Shown: piece after piece, positions 47,306-56,040 of the stretch
Layout: each line of letters opens with the position of its first letter
How positions within the stretch are numbered: the first letter of the stretch is position 1
From: Bacteroidetes bacterium GWB2_32_14
Lineage (GTDB): Bacteria > Bacteroidota > Bacteroidia > Bacteroidales > UBA12077
DNA: 64,000 nucleotides
Direction: 5' to 3'
Assembly (NCBI GenBank): GCA_001768235.1
Contig: MENK01000026.1
Location: forward strand, 43,652 to 107,651
Translations under genes and position numbers: made by a program
The notes under the pieces: model-generated
Databases searched by the model: none
The model's input: only the letters and a program-made list of their open reading frames with translations
What the model was told of the DNA's origin: nothing

Positions 47306-49162
47306 ATGAATATAAAAATAATCAGGTACTTCCAAAAAGGTTTTATAATCATCACATTGTTGTTTGTTTATGGCTTTTCACAAGCTCAAATGATGATGGA
47401 TATTAGTTCAAGGCTCTTAATTAAAGATGGAAGCCCGAAAGATGCTGTAATAAAGTTATTTGAAGGAGAAAAGCTACTTGAAAATTATATATCTGATCGT
47501 TCCGGAAGATTTGCTGTAAGCCTTGAAATGAATAAAAATTATATTGTGGAATTTTCAAAAGATGGTTATGTAACCAAAAAAGTGAGTATTGATACTCATT
47601 TACCATCAGATTTTTCAAATACAAGTATAAATCCATTTTCTTTCGAAGTAGAATTATTTAAGCAATACGATGAAGTGAATACGGTTGTTTTTAAACAGCC
47701 CGTAGCAATAATCAAGTATTATAATGAGTATAATGATTTTAGCTATGATACAGATTATTCTAAAGAGGTAAGAACAAAAATTGAGAAAACAGAAGTAGAA
47801 CTTACCGAAGCACACGAAAAACATAAACAGGACGAAAAGGGCAAAACCACCGCCCAAAATTATCAGACAGCAGCAGAAAAGAAAGCAATTGACGAAGCAG
47901 CTAAAGCTAAAATAATGGCCGAAGAAAAAGCAGCAGCCGAAGCTCGTAAAAAAGCAGAATACGAAGCTAAAATCAAAGCGGAACAAGAAAAAGCCCAATT
48001 ACTCGAAAAACAAAAAATAGAAGCCGAAAAAAGGAAAAAAGAAGAAGAAGCACGGAAACAAGCCGAATTAATTGAAAAAGAGAGACTTGCTGCCCAGCAA
48101 CGAGCAGATGCTGAAGCAAAAATAAAAGCTCAGGCCGAAGAAGAAGCTCGTAAGAAGGCTGCTCTCGAAGCAAAAATTAAAGCCGATGAAGAAGCCCGAC
48201 AAAAAGCTGCAGCCGAAACAGCACGTATTGAAGCTGAAAAAAAGACAGCCCTGGAAGCAAAAATAAAAGCTGAAGAAGAAGCACGGCAAAAAGCCGCTGC
48301 TGAAGCTGCCCGTATTGAAGCAGAGAAAAAAGCACAGCTATTAGCTCAACAACAGGCTGAAGCAGAGAAAAAAAGAAAAGATGATGAAGCCCGAAGAATT
48401 GCAGAACAACTTGAAAAAGAGCAGCTAGCTGCAAAACAAAAAGCCGAAGCCGATGCAAGAGCAAAAGCACAGGCCGAAGAAGAAGCAAGACTACAAGCCG
48501 AACTACAAGCAAAAATCAATGCGGAAACCGATGCCCGAAAAAAAGCAGAACTTGAAGCTGCTCAACTTGAAGCTGCAGAAAAAGCAAAACAATTAGCTGA
48601 ATTAAAAGCACAGGAAGAAGCACGTGTTAAAGCTGCTGAAGAAGCTGCCCGCCTTGAAGCAGAACAAAAAGCCAGGCTTTATGAAGAAGAAAAAACTCTT
48701 GCCGAGAAACGAAAAAAAGATGAAGAAGCCCGAATAGCTCTCGAAGATGCTCAGAAACAAGCAAAAAATGCAGAAGAAAAAAAATTAGCTGAAGAAAGAA
48801 AGAAACAGGAAGAAGAAGCTGCTTTAAAAGCCGAACTCGAAGCCCAGGCTAAATTACAACATGATATTGAAGTACGTAAAAACAAGGCTATTGCTGAGAA
48901 GCTTCGTGAACAAAATAAAGCTATGGACATAGCAAAAAAAGTTGTTGATGATGTTATTGAACAAAAAAAGGATTACCCCAAAGGCAAAACTACAGAGATT
49001 GTTGAAAAAGATAACATGAAAATAACCCGAACAGTTGTAGTTGAAGCAAGTAATATTCAAATTTATTTAAAAATTGAACATAAGTGGGGTGGAGTTTACT
49101 TTTTCAGAAACGATCAATGTATTTCAGAATTTCTTTACGAAACAGAACTAAAAAGTGTTTAG
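47306..49162 (+). CDS. exported TolA-like protein with long Ala/Glu/Lys repeat coiled coil
   Basis: 618 residues. Signal peptide (IITLLFVYGFSQA), then a beta-sandwich similar to carboxypeptidase-regulatory/SdrD_B-like domains (LIKDGSPKDAVIKLFEGEK, RSGRFAVSLEM, YIVEFSKDGYVTKKV) up to about residue 110. Residues about 180-540 are repeats of the type KAEEEARKKAE/AEAARIEAEKK, a long charged alpha-helical coiled coil as in TolA. A short globular C-terminus follows (about 560-618, IQIYLKIEHKWGGVYFF). Likely a periplasm-spanning or cell-wall protein; partner unknown. Strong antisense reading frames are only composition artefacts. Confidence 0.82.
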   Translation: MNIKIIRYFQKGFIIITLLFVYGFSQAQMMMDISSRLLIKDGSPKDAVIKLFEGEKLLENYISDRSGRFAVSLEMNKNYIVEFSKDGYVTKKVSIDTHLPSDFSNTSINPFSFEVELFKQYDEVNTVVFKQPVAIIKYYNEYNDFSYDTDYSKEVRTKIEKTEVELTEAHEKHKQDEKGKTTAQNYQTAAEKKAIDEAAKAKIMAEEKAAAEARKKAEYEAKIKAEQEKAQLLEKQKIEAEKRKKEEEARKQAELIEKERLAAQQRADAEAKIKAQAEEEARKKAALEAKIKADEEARQKAAAETARIEAEKKTALEAKIKAEEEARQKAAAEAARIEAEKKAQLLAQQQAEAEKKRKDDEARRIAEQLEKEQLAAKQKAEADARAKAQAEEEARLQAELQAKINAETDARKKAELEAAQLEAAEKAKQLAELKAQEEARVKAAEEAARLEAEQKARLYEEEKTLAEKRKKDEEARIALEDAQKQAKNAEEKKLAEERKKQEEEAALKAELEAQAKLQHDIEVRKNKAIAEKLREQNKAMDIAKKVVDDVIEQKKDYPKGKTTEIVEKDNMKITRTVVVEASNIQIYLKIEHKWGGVYFFRNDQCISEFLYETELKSV

Positions 49163-49179
49163 TTAAAAAAACAATAATA

Positions 49180-49563
49180 TTGAAAGACTATAAAAAATAT
49201 TTTATTATTCCTGCACCCGTAGATGAAGTGTTTATTGCTCTGACAAATCCATTCACTATAGAACTTTGGTCAGGATATCCTGCTATAATGGATGATAAAC
49301 CAGGTACAGAATTCTCTCTCTGGGATGGTGATATTACAGGTGAAAATATTGAAATTATTCCTAATCAAAAGATTGTTCAGGAATGGTTCTTTGGTGAACT
49401 CGTTGATAAATCTATTGTAACAATTAAGCTTTTTGAACATAAAAAAGGTACACAGGTTGAATTAAACCATATTAATATTCCCGATGATGACTTCGAAAAT
49501 ATTACTGATGGTTGGAATGAGTATTATTTTAAACCAATTATTTCCTTTTTCGAAGAAGAATAA
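49180..49563 (+). CDS. SRPBCC domain (AHSA1-like) protein
   Basis: 127 residues from TTG 49180, giving KDYKKYFIIPAPVDEVFIALTNP, the usual start of this family. Upstream frame extensions have no homologous content and overlap the preceding gene. START-like/AHSA1 helix-grip fold: FTIELWSGYPAIMDDKPGTEFSLWDG, IVQEWFFGE, TQVELNHINIPD, YYFKPIISFF. Such proteins bind hydrophobic ligands or Hsp90-like partners; the ligand is not evident here. Gap to the next gene 34 nt. Confidence 0.85.
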   Translation: MKDYKKYFIIPAPVDEVFIALTNPFTIELWSGYPAIMDDKPGTEFSLWDGDITGENIEIIPNQKIVQEWFFGELVDKSIVTIKLFEHKKGTQVELNHINIPDDDFENITDGWNEYYFKPIISFFEEE

Positions 49564-49597
49564 AATTAATAATTCAAGAATCTATATATAAATTATT

Positions 49598-52201
49598 ATG
49601 AATAAGCTATTTAAGCTTTTTTGGATATTAATTCTAATTTCAAACCCGCTATTAAACAGGGCACAGAATGATTCATTGAAAATTGTTTTATCTGATTTAA
49701 AAATTAAACTCGAAAAAACCTCTGAAAACGAAATAAAGATATCTATTTTAAAAGAAATAATTTCAAAAAGTTACCCCGGTTTTCCTGATGATATTTTCTA
49801 TTATACTTCTGATTTACTTACTATGGGTAAATCATTAAATGATAATAGCATAATAGCTTTCGCCAAATTTTTCCTTGGTGAATATTATTACCTGGAAGAT
49901 GAATTTGATGATGCGCTTAAAAACTACAACGAGTCACTTGAACTTTATAAGCTTGAAAACAATCAGCCACAATTAGCTAAATTGTATCTGAATTTAGGCC
50001 TTACAAATCAATATATAAATAATTATGATGCCGCTTTAGAAAGTTATCAAAAAGCAATTGAAGTTTTCGGAAATTTAAACGATAAAGAGCAGGTTGCCAT
50101 TTGTTATCAAGATATTGGAACTTTATATAACGATCTGGAGAAGTACTCATTAGCTTTAATATATTACGAAAAAGCTCTCGATATATTTAAAGAAATAGGG
50201 AATAAATCGCGTTCGGCAGCAACATTACAAAATATTGGCGTGTTGCATTACAATTGGGGAAATTTTGATCAGGCTTTGGATTTTTATACTAAATCATTAA
50301 AAATATACGAAGAGCTGGATAATTTGAATGGTATTGGAACTTCTTTAAGCAACATTGGTTTACTTTACGAAGAAAACAAACAATACCAAAAGTCGCTTGA
50401 GTATTATCAAAAATCATTATTAGTATTTGAAGAACTTAATTATAAACCTGCAATTGTTTATGTATATTATAACCTGGGGTCAATTCACGAAAATTTAAAT
50501 AATATTCCAAAATCAATAGAATATTTTAGTAAAGGATTGGAATTATCACGAAAACATTCATTAAAAGATTATGTTTCATATAATTATGAAGCATTATCAT
50601 CAATTTATGAGCAAAAAGGAGATTTTTCAAAGGCACTTTTATATTACAAACAATATATTTTAGTAAAGGATTCTGTTTTTAATGAAGTTAAATTCAAACA
50701 AATTGAAGAAATAGAAGCAAAATACCAAAATTCTCAGCATATAAAAGAAATAGAAAATTTAAAATTAGATCAGGCATTAAAAGATGCTGAGCTTAAAAAG
50801 AAAGATGCTCAAAACCTTGCCCTGATGTTTTCATTTATTTTCCTGATTATTATAGCGGTTGTGTTATTTATATTTTACAGGGCACAGAAAAAGTTATTGC
50901 ATAAACTTCACCTGGAAACCAACGAGCATAAAATTACTACAGAAAAGCTTAGCAGGATGAAAGATGAACTCGAGGAACGGGTTATTGAACGTACTCAAAA
51001 GCTTAACGAAGCTAATAAAAAGTTGGTTGAAGAAATTTCTGATCACAAGCAAACCATGGAGAATCTGAGCCTTGCGAAGAATAAAGCTGAAGAGTCTGAC
51101 AGGTTAAAATCAAATTTTTTAGCAAACATGTCGCATGAAGTTCGCACACCCATGAATGCTATAACCGGTTTTTCGCAAATGCTTGAATACGATAATTTAC
51201 CAAAAGAAAAACGCAGAGAATATGTACGTTTAGTAAGTGAAAATTGCCATAACCTTACTAACCTCATTGATGATATTATTGATTTTGCAAAGATTGAATC
51301 CGGTGAAGTAAAAATTGAAAAAAAGGAGTTTAATCCCCATCCAATCATGGAGTTCTTGCACGATCATTTTACCAATGAAATTATAAAACTAAATAAAAAG
51401 GATTTGATACTTTTCTATTCTAATGAGAATAAAGAATCAGATTTTAAAATCTATACCGATCCGGTACGATTGAAACAGATAATATCAAGCTTACTTGAAA
51501 ATGCAGTTAAATTTACTGAAAAAGGCCGAATAGAGTTTGGGTTTGTACATTCAGCAAATAATGAAATTGACTTTTTCGTTCGAGATACCGGCATAGGGCT
51601 TGATGATACATACCAGGAAATAATTTTTGAACGTTTCAGGCAAGTTGACGAAGGAGCTACCAGAAAATATGGCGGGGCCGGTATTGGGCTATCAATTTCA
51701 AAAAGCCTTGTTGAATTGCTTAATGGGAAAATATGGGTCGAATCTACTTTAGGTAAAGGTTCTACATTTTATGTAAAGCTACCAAATAAACTTAAAAAAA
51801 GTGATATTGAATTTATCCAGCCACACCAGTTTAATTGGGAAGATAAAGTGATTCTAATCACAGAAGATAAAAAAATTAATTTCGAGATTATTAAAGAAAG
51901 TTTAAGTGTAACAAAGGTAAAAATTCTATGGGCCAAAAACGGGGAAGAAGCCGTGAATATTATTGCTAAAAACATGAATGTCGATCTTATTTTAATGGAT
52001 ATTCAAATGCCTGTAATGGATGGGTACGAAGCTACAAAGAGAATAAAAAAGATTAAAAAAGATATTCCTGTTATTGCCCAAACTGCTTATGCCTTGCCCC
52101 AGGATAGTTATAAATGTATTGATGCCGGTTGTGACGATTATATTTCAAAACCAATAGCCATAAGCCAGTTTCTACTCAAGCTGAATAAATACTTATCATA
52201 A
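49598..52201 (+). CDS. TPR-containing hybrid sensor histidine kinase/response regulator
   Basis: 867 residues. Signal peptide, then about 8 periplasmic TPR units (residues about 90-370; LYLNLGLTNQYINNYDAALESYQKAI), a TM at about 404-422 (LALMFSFIFLIIIAVVLFIFY), a coiled coil, HisKA with His513 in ANMSHEVRTPMNAI, HATPase_c (ENAVKFT, DTGIGLD, GAGIGLSI) and a C-terminal receiver with phosphoacceptor Asp801 in LILMDIQMP. Architecture is typical of Bacteroidota TPR-hybrid kinases. The receiver is strikingly similar to the solo receiver at 12401-12778. No output DNA-binding domain. Confidence 0.95.
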   Translation: MNKLFKLFWILILISNPLLNRAQNDSLKIVLSDLKIKLEKTSENEIKISILKEIISKSYPGFPDDIFYYTSDLLTMGKSLNDNSIIAFAKFFLGEYYYLEDEFDDALKNYNESLELYKLENNQPQLAKLYLNLGLTNQYINNYDAALESYQKAIEVFGNLNDKEQVAICYQDIGTLYNDLEKYSLALIYYEKALDIFKEIGNKSRSAATLQNIGVLHYNWGNFDQALDFYTKSLKIYEELDNLNGIGTSLSNIGLLYEENKQYQKSLEYYQKSLLVFEELNYKPAIVYVYYNLGSIHENLNNIPKSIEYFSKGLELSRKHSLKDYVSYNYEALSSIYEQKGDFSKALLYYKQYILVKDSVFNEVKFKQIEEIEAKYQNSQHIKEIENLKLDQALKDAELKKKDAQNLALMFSFIFLIIIAVVLFIFYRAQKKLLHKLHLETNEHKITTEKLSRMKDELEERVIERTQKLNEANKKLVEEISDHKQTMENLSLAKNKAEESDRLKSNFLANMSHEVRTPMNAITGFSQMLEYDNLPKEKRREYVRLVSENCHNLTNLIDDIIDFAKIESGEVKIEKKEFNPHPIMEFLHDHFTNEIIKLNKKDLILFYSNENKESDFKIYTDPVRLKQIISSLLENAVKFTEKGRIEFGFVHSANNEIDFFVRDTGIGLDDTYQEIIFERFRQVDEGATRKYGGAGIGLSISKSLVELLNGKIWVESTLGKGSTFYVKLPNKLKKSDIEFIQPHQFNWEDKVILITEDKKINFEIIKESLSVTKVKILWAKNGEEAVNIIAKNMNVDLILMDIQMPVMDGYEATKRIKKIKKDIPVIAQTAYALPQDSYKCIDAGCDDYISKPIAISQFLLKLNKYLS

Positions 52202-52228
52202 TTGAAAGGCCCGTGTTAAGAGACTTTT

Positions 52229-53053
52229 TTAGAAATTGCTTATTGTTTTCCGAATATCTGTAAGGTGCGACAAGAGATTTTCTAAATATTTTAAGTTAAG
52301 CATATTTGCACCATCCGACTTTGCATTTGCAGGATCCGGGTGTGTTTCTATAAAAATTCCATCAACACCAACGGCAATACCGGCACGAGCAACTGTTTCA
52401 ATCAACTCGGGACGACCTCCCGTAATTCCCGATGTTTGATTGGGTTGCTGTAAACTGTGTGTAATATCTAAAATTACAGGATAACCAAATTCTCTCATTT
52501 CAGGAATACCCCTATAATCAATTATTAAATCCTGGTAACCAAACATGGTTCCTCTGTCGGTTATCATTATATTTTTATTTCCTGATTCAGAAACCTTATC
52601 TACAGCAAATTTCATTGATCCCGGCGCTAAAAACTGGCCTTTTTTAATATTTACAAATTTCCCCGTTTTTGCTGCTGCAATTAACAAATCGGTTTGCCGG
52701 CAAAGAAATGCAGGAATCTGGAGTATGTCAACATATTCGGCAGCAAGTGATGCCTCTTCTGCAGTATGGATATCGGTTACTACAGGTACATTTAGTTCTT
52801 TTCTCAATTTTGCAAGTAATTCCAATGCTTTTTCATCACCAATACCTGTAAATGAATCGATTCGTGAGCGATTCGCTTTCTTATACGATGCTTTAAAAAC
52901 ATAGGGGATTTTTAGTTTTTCAGTTATCCTAATCACTTCTTCGGCAACCTGGAAGATATTTTTTTCATTTTCAACAACACATGGCCCGGCAAATAAGAAG
53001 AAATTACCTGAATCTGTGTTTTTTATATAGGGTATCTTTTCAATCATTTTCAT
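52229..53053 (-). CDS. kdsA: 3-deoxy-8-phosphooctulonate synthase KdsA
   Basis: Condenses PEP and arabinose 5-phosphate in LPS Kdo synthesis. 274 residues with FLFAGPCVVENE, VFKASYKKANRSRIDSFTG, VVTDIHTAEEA, LQIPAFLCRQTDLL, KKGQFLAPGSMKFAVDK, DRGTMFGY and DGIFIETHPDPANAKSDG. All KdsA catalytic segments are present; the Asn/Cys differences that separate metal-dependent and independent classes were not assigned. Implies an LPS-bearing Gram-negative. Followed on the same strand upstream by rarA. Confidence 0.96.
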   Translation of the reverse strand: MKMIEKIPYIKNTDSGNFFLFAGPCVVENEKNIFQVAEEVIRITEKLKIPYVFKASYKKANRSRIDSFTGIGDEKALELLAKLRKELNVPVVTDIHTAEEASLAAEYVDILQIPAFLCRQTDLLIAAAKTGKFVNIKKGQFLAPGSMKFAVDKVSESGNKNIMITDRGTMFGYQDLIIDYRGIPEMREFGYPVILDITHSLQQPNQTSGITGGRPELIETVARAGIAVGVDGIFIETHPDPANAKSDGANMLNLKYLENLLSHLTDIRKTISNF

Positions 53054-53092
53054 TACTCTTTTATTTATATTTTGCGAAATTAAATTAAAATA

Positions 53093-54385
53093 TCAATACT
53101 TGTATTTTCCTTTCCACAGATTTTGAAGACGTTTAAGAATTTCCAATTCTTTGCTATTCGATTGTGGTTTATAAATAACTTTATCAGCAATAGAATCAGG
53201 TAAAAAATTATCTTGTACAAAATTTCCTTCGTAACTATGAGCGTATTTGTAATCTTTACCATAACCAATATCCTTCATAAGTTTTGTGGGCGCATTTCTT
53301 ATGTGCAATGGTACAGGTAAATCACCGGTTTGTCTTACCATTTGCTGAGCATCATTAATTGCCTGGTATGCAGAATTGCTTTTGGGTGATGTGGCAAGAT
53401 AAATTGTTGCCTCAGAAAGAATAATCCGTGATTCGGGCCATCCAATTAAATTTACCGCGTTAAAACAATTTGTAGCCATAAGCAAAGCATTTGGATTTGC
53501 AAGTCCGATATCTTCTGCAGCAAGAATAACCAATCGCCGGGCAATAAATTTTGGATCTTCGCCACCTTCAACCATTCGGGCCAGCCAATAAACTGCTGCA
53601 TTTGGATCGCTTCCTCTTACCGATTTTATAAATGCCGAAATAATGTCGTAATGTTGTTCTCCGTTTTTATCGTATAAAGCAATATTTTGCTGTAATATTT
53701 CAACAACTTTGTCACTCGAAAGTGAAATTGTTTTTGAACCTGTTTTTGATGATTCAGTTTGTACTACCAGTTCAAGAATATTATATAACTTACGGGCATC
53801 ACCCCCGGAAAACCTTAGTATAGCCTCGTAATCTTCAATAGTAACATCGTATTCTTTTAAATAAGTATCATTCTTTAATGCTCTGTGAATCAATTCAATT
53901 AAATCGTCCTTTTCTAAGGATTTTAATACATAAACCTGGCAGCGCGATAATAACGGGGAAATAACTTCAAACGATGGGTTTTCTGTTGTTGCTCCAATTA
54001 AAATAATTATTCCTTGTTCAACAGCTGAAAGTAAAGAGTCTTGTTGTGATTTATTAAATCTGTGAATTTCATCGATAAATAAGATTGGATTTGGAGAATC
54101 AAAAAATTGTTGTTTTTTAGATTTTTCTATTGTTTCGCGAACATCTTTTACTCCAGAGTGTACAGCACTTAATGTGAAAAATGGCCTGTTTTGCTGATTT
54201 GCAATAATTTTTGCCAGGGTTGTTTTTCCAACACCTGGAGGCCCCCATAATATGAACGAAGGAATATTTCCCGATTCAACAGCCTTACGTAATATGGCAT
54301 TTTCCCCAACTAAATGTTTTTGTCCAATATATTCGTCAAGTGTTTTTGGACGCATTCGATCTGCTAAGGGTTGATTTTTTGACAT
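53093..54385 (-). CDS. rarA: replication-associated recombination protein A (RarA/MgsA AAA ATPase)
   Basis: 430 residues. RPKTLDEYIGQKHLVG at the N-terminus, Walker A LWGPPGVGKTTLAKI, Walker B LFIDEIHRFNKSQQDSLL, sensor TTENPSFEV, arginine finger SRCQVYVL and the C-terminal tetramerisation region (DPNAAVYWLARM, EDIGLANPNAL). RarA acts at stalled forks and is near-universal. ATG start. Codirectional with kdsA (gap 39 nt), so cotranscription is plausible. Confidence 0.96.
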   Translation of the reverse strand: MSKNQPLADRMRPKTLDEYIGQKHLVGENAILRKAVESGNIPSFILWGPPGVGKTTLAKIIANQQNRPFFTLSAVHSGVKDVRETIEKSKKQQFFDSPNPILFIDEIHRFNKSQQDSLLSAVEQGIIILIGATTENPSFEVISPLLSRCQVYVLKSLEKDDLIELIHRALKNDTYLKEYDVTIEDYEAILRFSGGDARKLYNILELVVQTESSKTGSKTISLSSDKVVEILQQNIALYDKNGEQHYDIISAFIKSVRGSDPNAAVYWLARMVEGGEDPKFIARRLVILAAEDIGLANPNALLMATNCFNAVNLIGWPESRIILSEATIYLATSPKSNSAYQAINDAQQMVRQTGDLPVPLHIRNAPTKLMKDIGYGKDYKYAHSYEGNFVQDNFLPDSIADKVIYKPQSNSKELEILKRLQNLWKGKYKY

Positions 54386-54829
54386 ATTTTAAGATAACTT
54401 TTTATAGGTTGAGTTAAATTATTCCAATAAAAATGAACAAAAATGAATTTATTCAGTAAAAAGTATTGTGTTTTTAAAGTAATGTAAATATCTTTTAATT
54501 TAACAAATCTATTATTTTACAATTCAAAAAACGAATGTTTAACGAAACCTTTATTTATTTTTTTACATCTTATCAGCATATAAAACGAAATTATAACCTA
54601 AACTATAAATTTATGAAACTTCCATTCAAAATATTTTGTGCAAACAAAAATAATTAAACTTGTTTTGCAGATTTTTGTATATTAGAAATATAGCATGGAA
54701 GTTCACGAGCGGAATGTGTGATGGATTGGTGGGAGCGAGCCAGCCTGCGGCAGGCAGGTAACAAAAAAAAATAGCATATAGAACAAGCAAATAATTAACT
54801 AATAATCAATAACGTAAAAAATTATACAG
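54386..54829. other. intergenic region with short GC hairpin
   Basis: No gene seen. It holds CCTGCGGCAGG (54744-54754), a perfect palindrome in a locally GC-rich patch ending CAGGTAACAAAAAAAA, and a possible TTTTGC promoter box at 54663-54668. The patch stands out from the AT-rich surroundings and may be a copy of a short repeat family. Confidence 0.5.
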
Positions 54830-55963
54830 ATGAAAAGGAACATGACTTTTACACGAATATTTATTTTATCTTTTATGATGTTGTTTTCAACATCCACATT
54901 TGCTCAATTTAGCCAGGTTGGATCATTTATGGCCGGAAGCGCCGATGATGCGGAAAAGCTTTTAGGCGCTTATATTTCGCCTTACGCAAATGGAATTGGT
55001 GCAGGTTTGAGTGGTGGTTGGTATAACACTGCAAAAGTGCATAGTACATTGGGGTTTGATTTAACTGTTACTTTAAATGTTGCAATAATTCCAACTGCCG
55101 ATAAAACATTTAATCCACAAACAATTGGATTAGGTGAGGGAAGTTCTATAGTAACCCGTGTTGATATTTCTGAAAACTCTTCGCCTACAGCTGCCGGTAA
55201 ATTATCTGCAGGCCCTGAAGCAGTTTATTATACTGAAATAGAAGGAACTGAATATGAATTGGCACGTTTCAACCTGCCAAAAGGTTCCGGCTTTGGCTAT
55301 ACGCTAAATCCAATGATTCAGGCTGGTATTGGAATTTATAAGGAAACAGAAATTATTGTACGATATTCTCCAGAATTACAGTATGGCGAGGGGGGAAAAA
55401 TAGGACTTTGGGGTGTTGGTGTTAAGCATAGTTTGAAACAATGGATTCCTGTATTAGCTAAATTGCCTGTTTTTGAAATGTCGCTAATGGGTGGATATAC
55501 CAAACTCTATTCAACAAACGATATCAATTTCCAGCCTTCATTTTACGAAGATATGGCAGATATTACAATAATACCTTCAATTGATCCTGATTATTATTCA
55601 AACCAGGAAATGTACCTGGGAATAAGTAATATTACAGCAAATCTGCTTCTATCTGCTAATTTACCTGTAATTTGTATTTATGGTGGTATTGGAATAAGTT
55701 CTACAACCACGAATCTTCAAATGAATGGCAATTTCCCTTTTCCTGTGTTAGACAATATATACGGAACACCAATGTATATTAGTGAAGAAACAGCAATAAA
55801 AGATCCGGTTGACATTACCATAAAAAGCAGCGACGGAAGTACAACAAAACCCCGTTACAATGCTGGTTTTAGATTAAAAATGGCTGTTGTAACCCTTCAT
55901 TTCGATTATACCTATGCAAACTATTCTATTGCTACAGCCGGTTTAGGAATAACCCTGAGATAA
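54830..55963 (+). CDS. DUF6588 family outer-membrane-type protein
   Basis: 377 residues. Signal peptide (TRIFILSFMMLFSTSTFAQ) followed by DUF6588 motifs: AGSADDAEKLLGAYISPYANGIGAGLSGGWYNTA over residues about 35-68, LGFDLTVTLN, and repeated beta strands ending YTYANYSIATAGLGITLR. DUF6588 is a Bacteroidota-specific family expected to form an outer-membrane beta-barrel. ATG 54830 or ATG 54842 both precede the signal peptide. Bounded by a bidirectional terminator downstream. Confidence 0.85.
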   Translation: MKRNMTFTRIFILSFMMLFSTSTFAQFSQVGSFMAGSADDAEKLLGAYISPYANGIGAGLSGGWYNTAKVHSTLGFDLTVTLNVAIIPTADKTFNPQTIGLGEGSSIVTRVDISENSSPTAAGKLSAGPEAVYYTEIEGTEYELARFNLPKGSGFGYTLNPMIQAGIGIYKETEIIVRYSPELQYGEGGKIGLWGVGVKHSLKQWIPVLAKLPVFEMSLMGGYTKLYSTNDINFQPSFYEDMADITIIPSIDPDYYSNQEMYLGISNITANLLLSANLPVICIYGGIGISSTTTNLQMNGNFPFPVLDNIYGTPMYISEETAIKDPVDITIKSSDGSTTKPRYNAGFRLKMAVVTLHFDYTYANYSIATAGLGITLR

Positions 55964-55983
55964 TTGTATTTAATCAGGTAAAT

Positions 55984-56020
55984 GAAAAATCCCGATTCAC
56001 AATGAACCGGGATTTTTTAT
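55984..56020. terminator. bidirectional terminator between DUF6588 and sensor genes
   Basis: Stem AAATCCCGATTCA / TGAACCGGGATTT with a three-base loop and one non-Watson-Crick pair, followed by T runs on both strands. Genes converge on it. Confidence 0.9.
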
Positions 56021-56040
56021 ATTGATAATTAATTTGGGAA

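Noticed and set aside
47654..48512. Long minus-strand frames rich in Phe, Leu and Cys opposite the coiled-coil gene
   Set aside because: They are antisense shadows caused by the repetitive Ala/Glu/Lys codons; the plus-strand protein has a signal peptide and domain logic.
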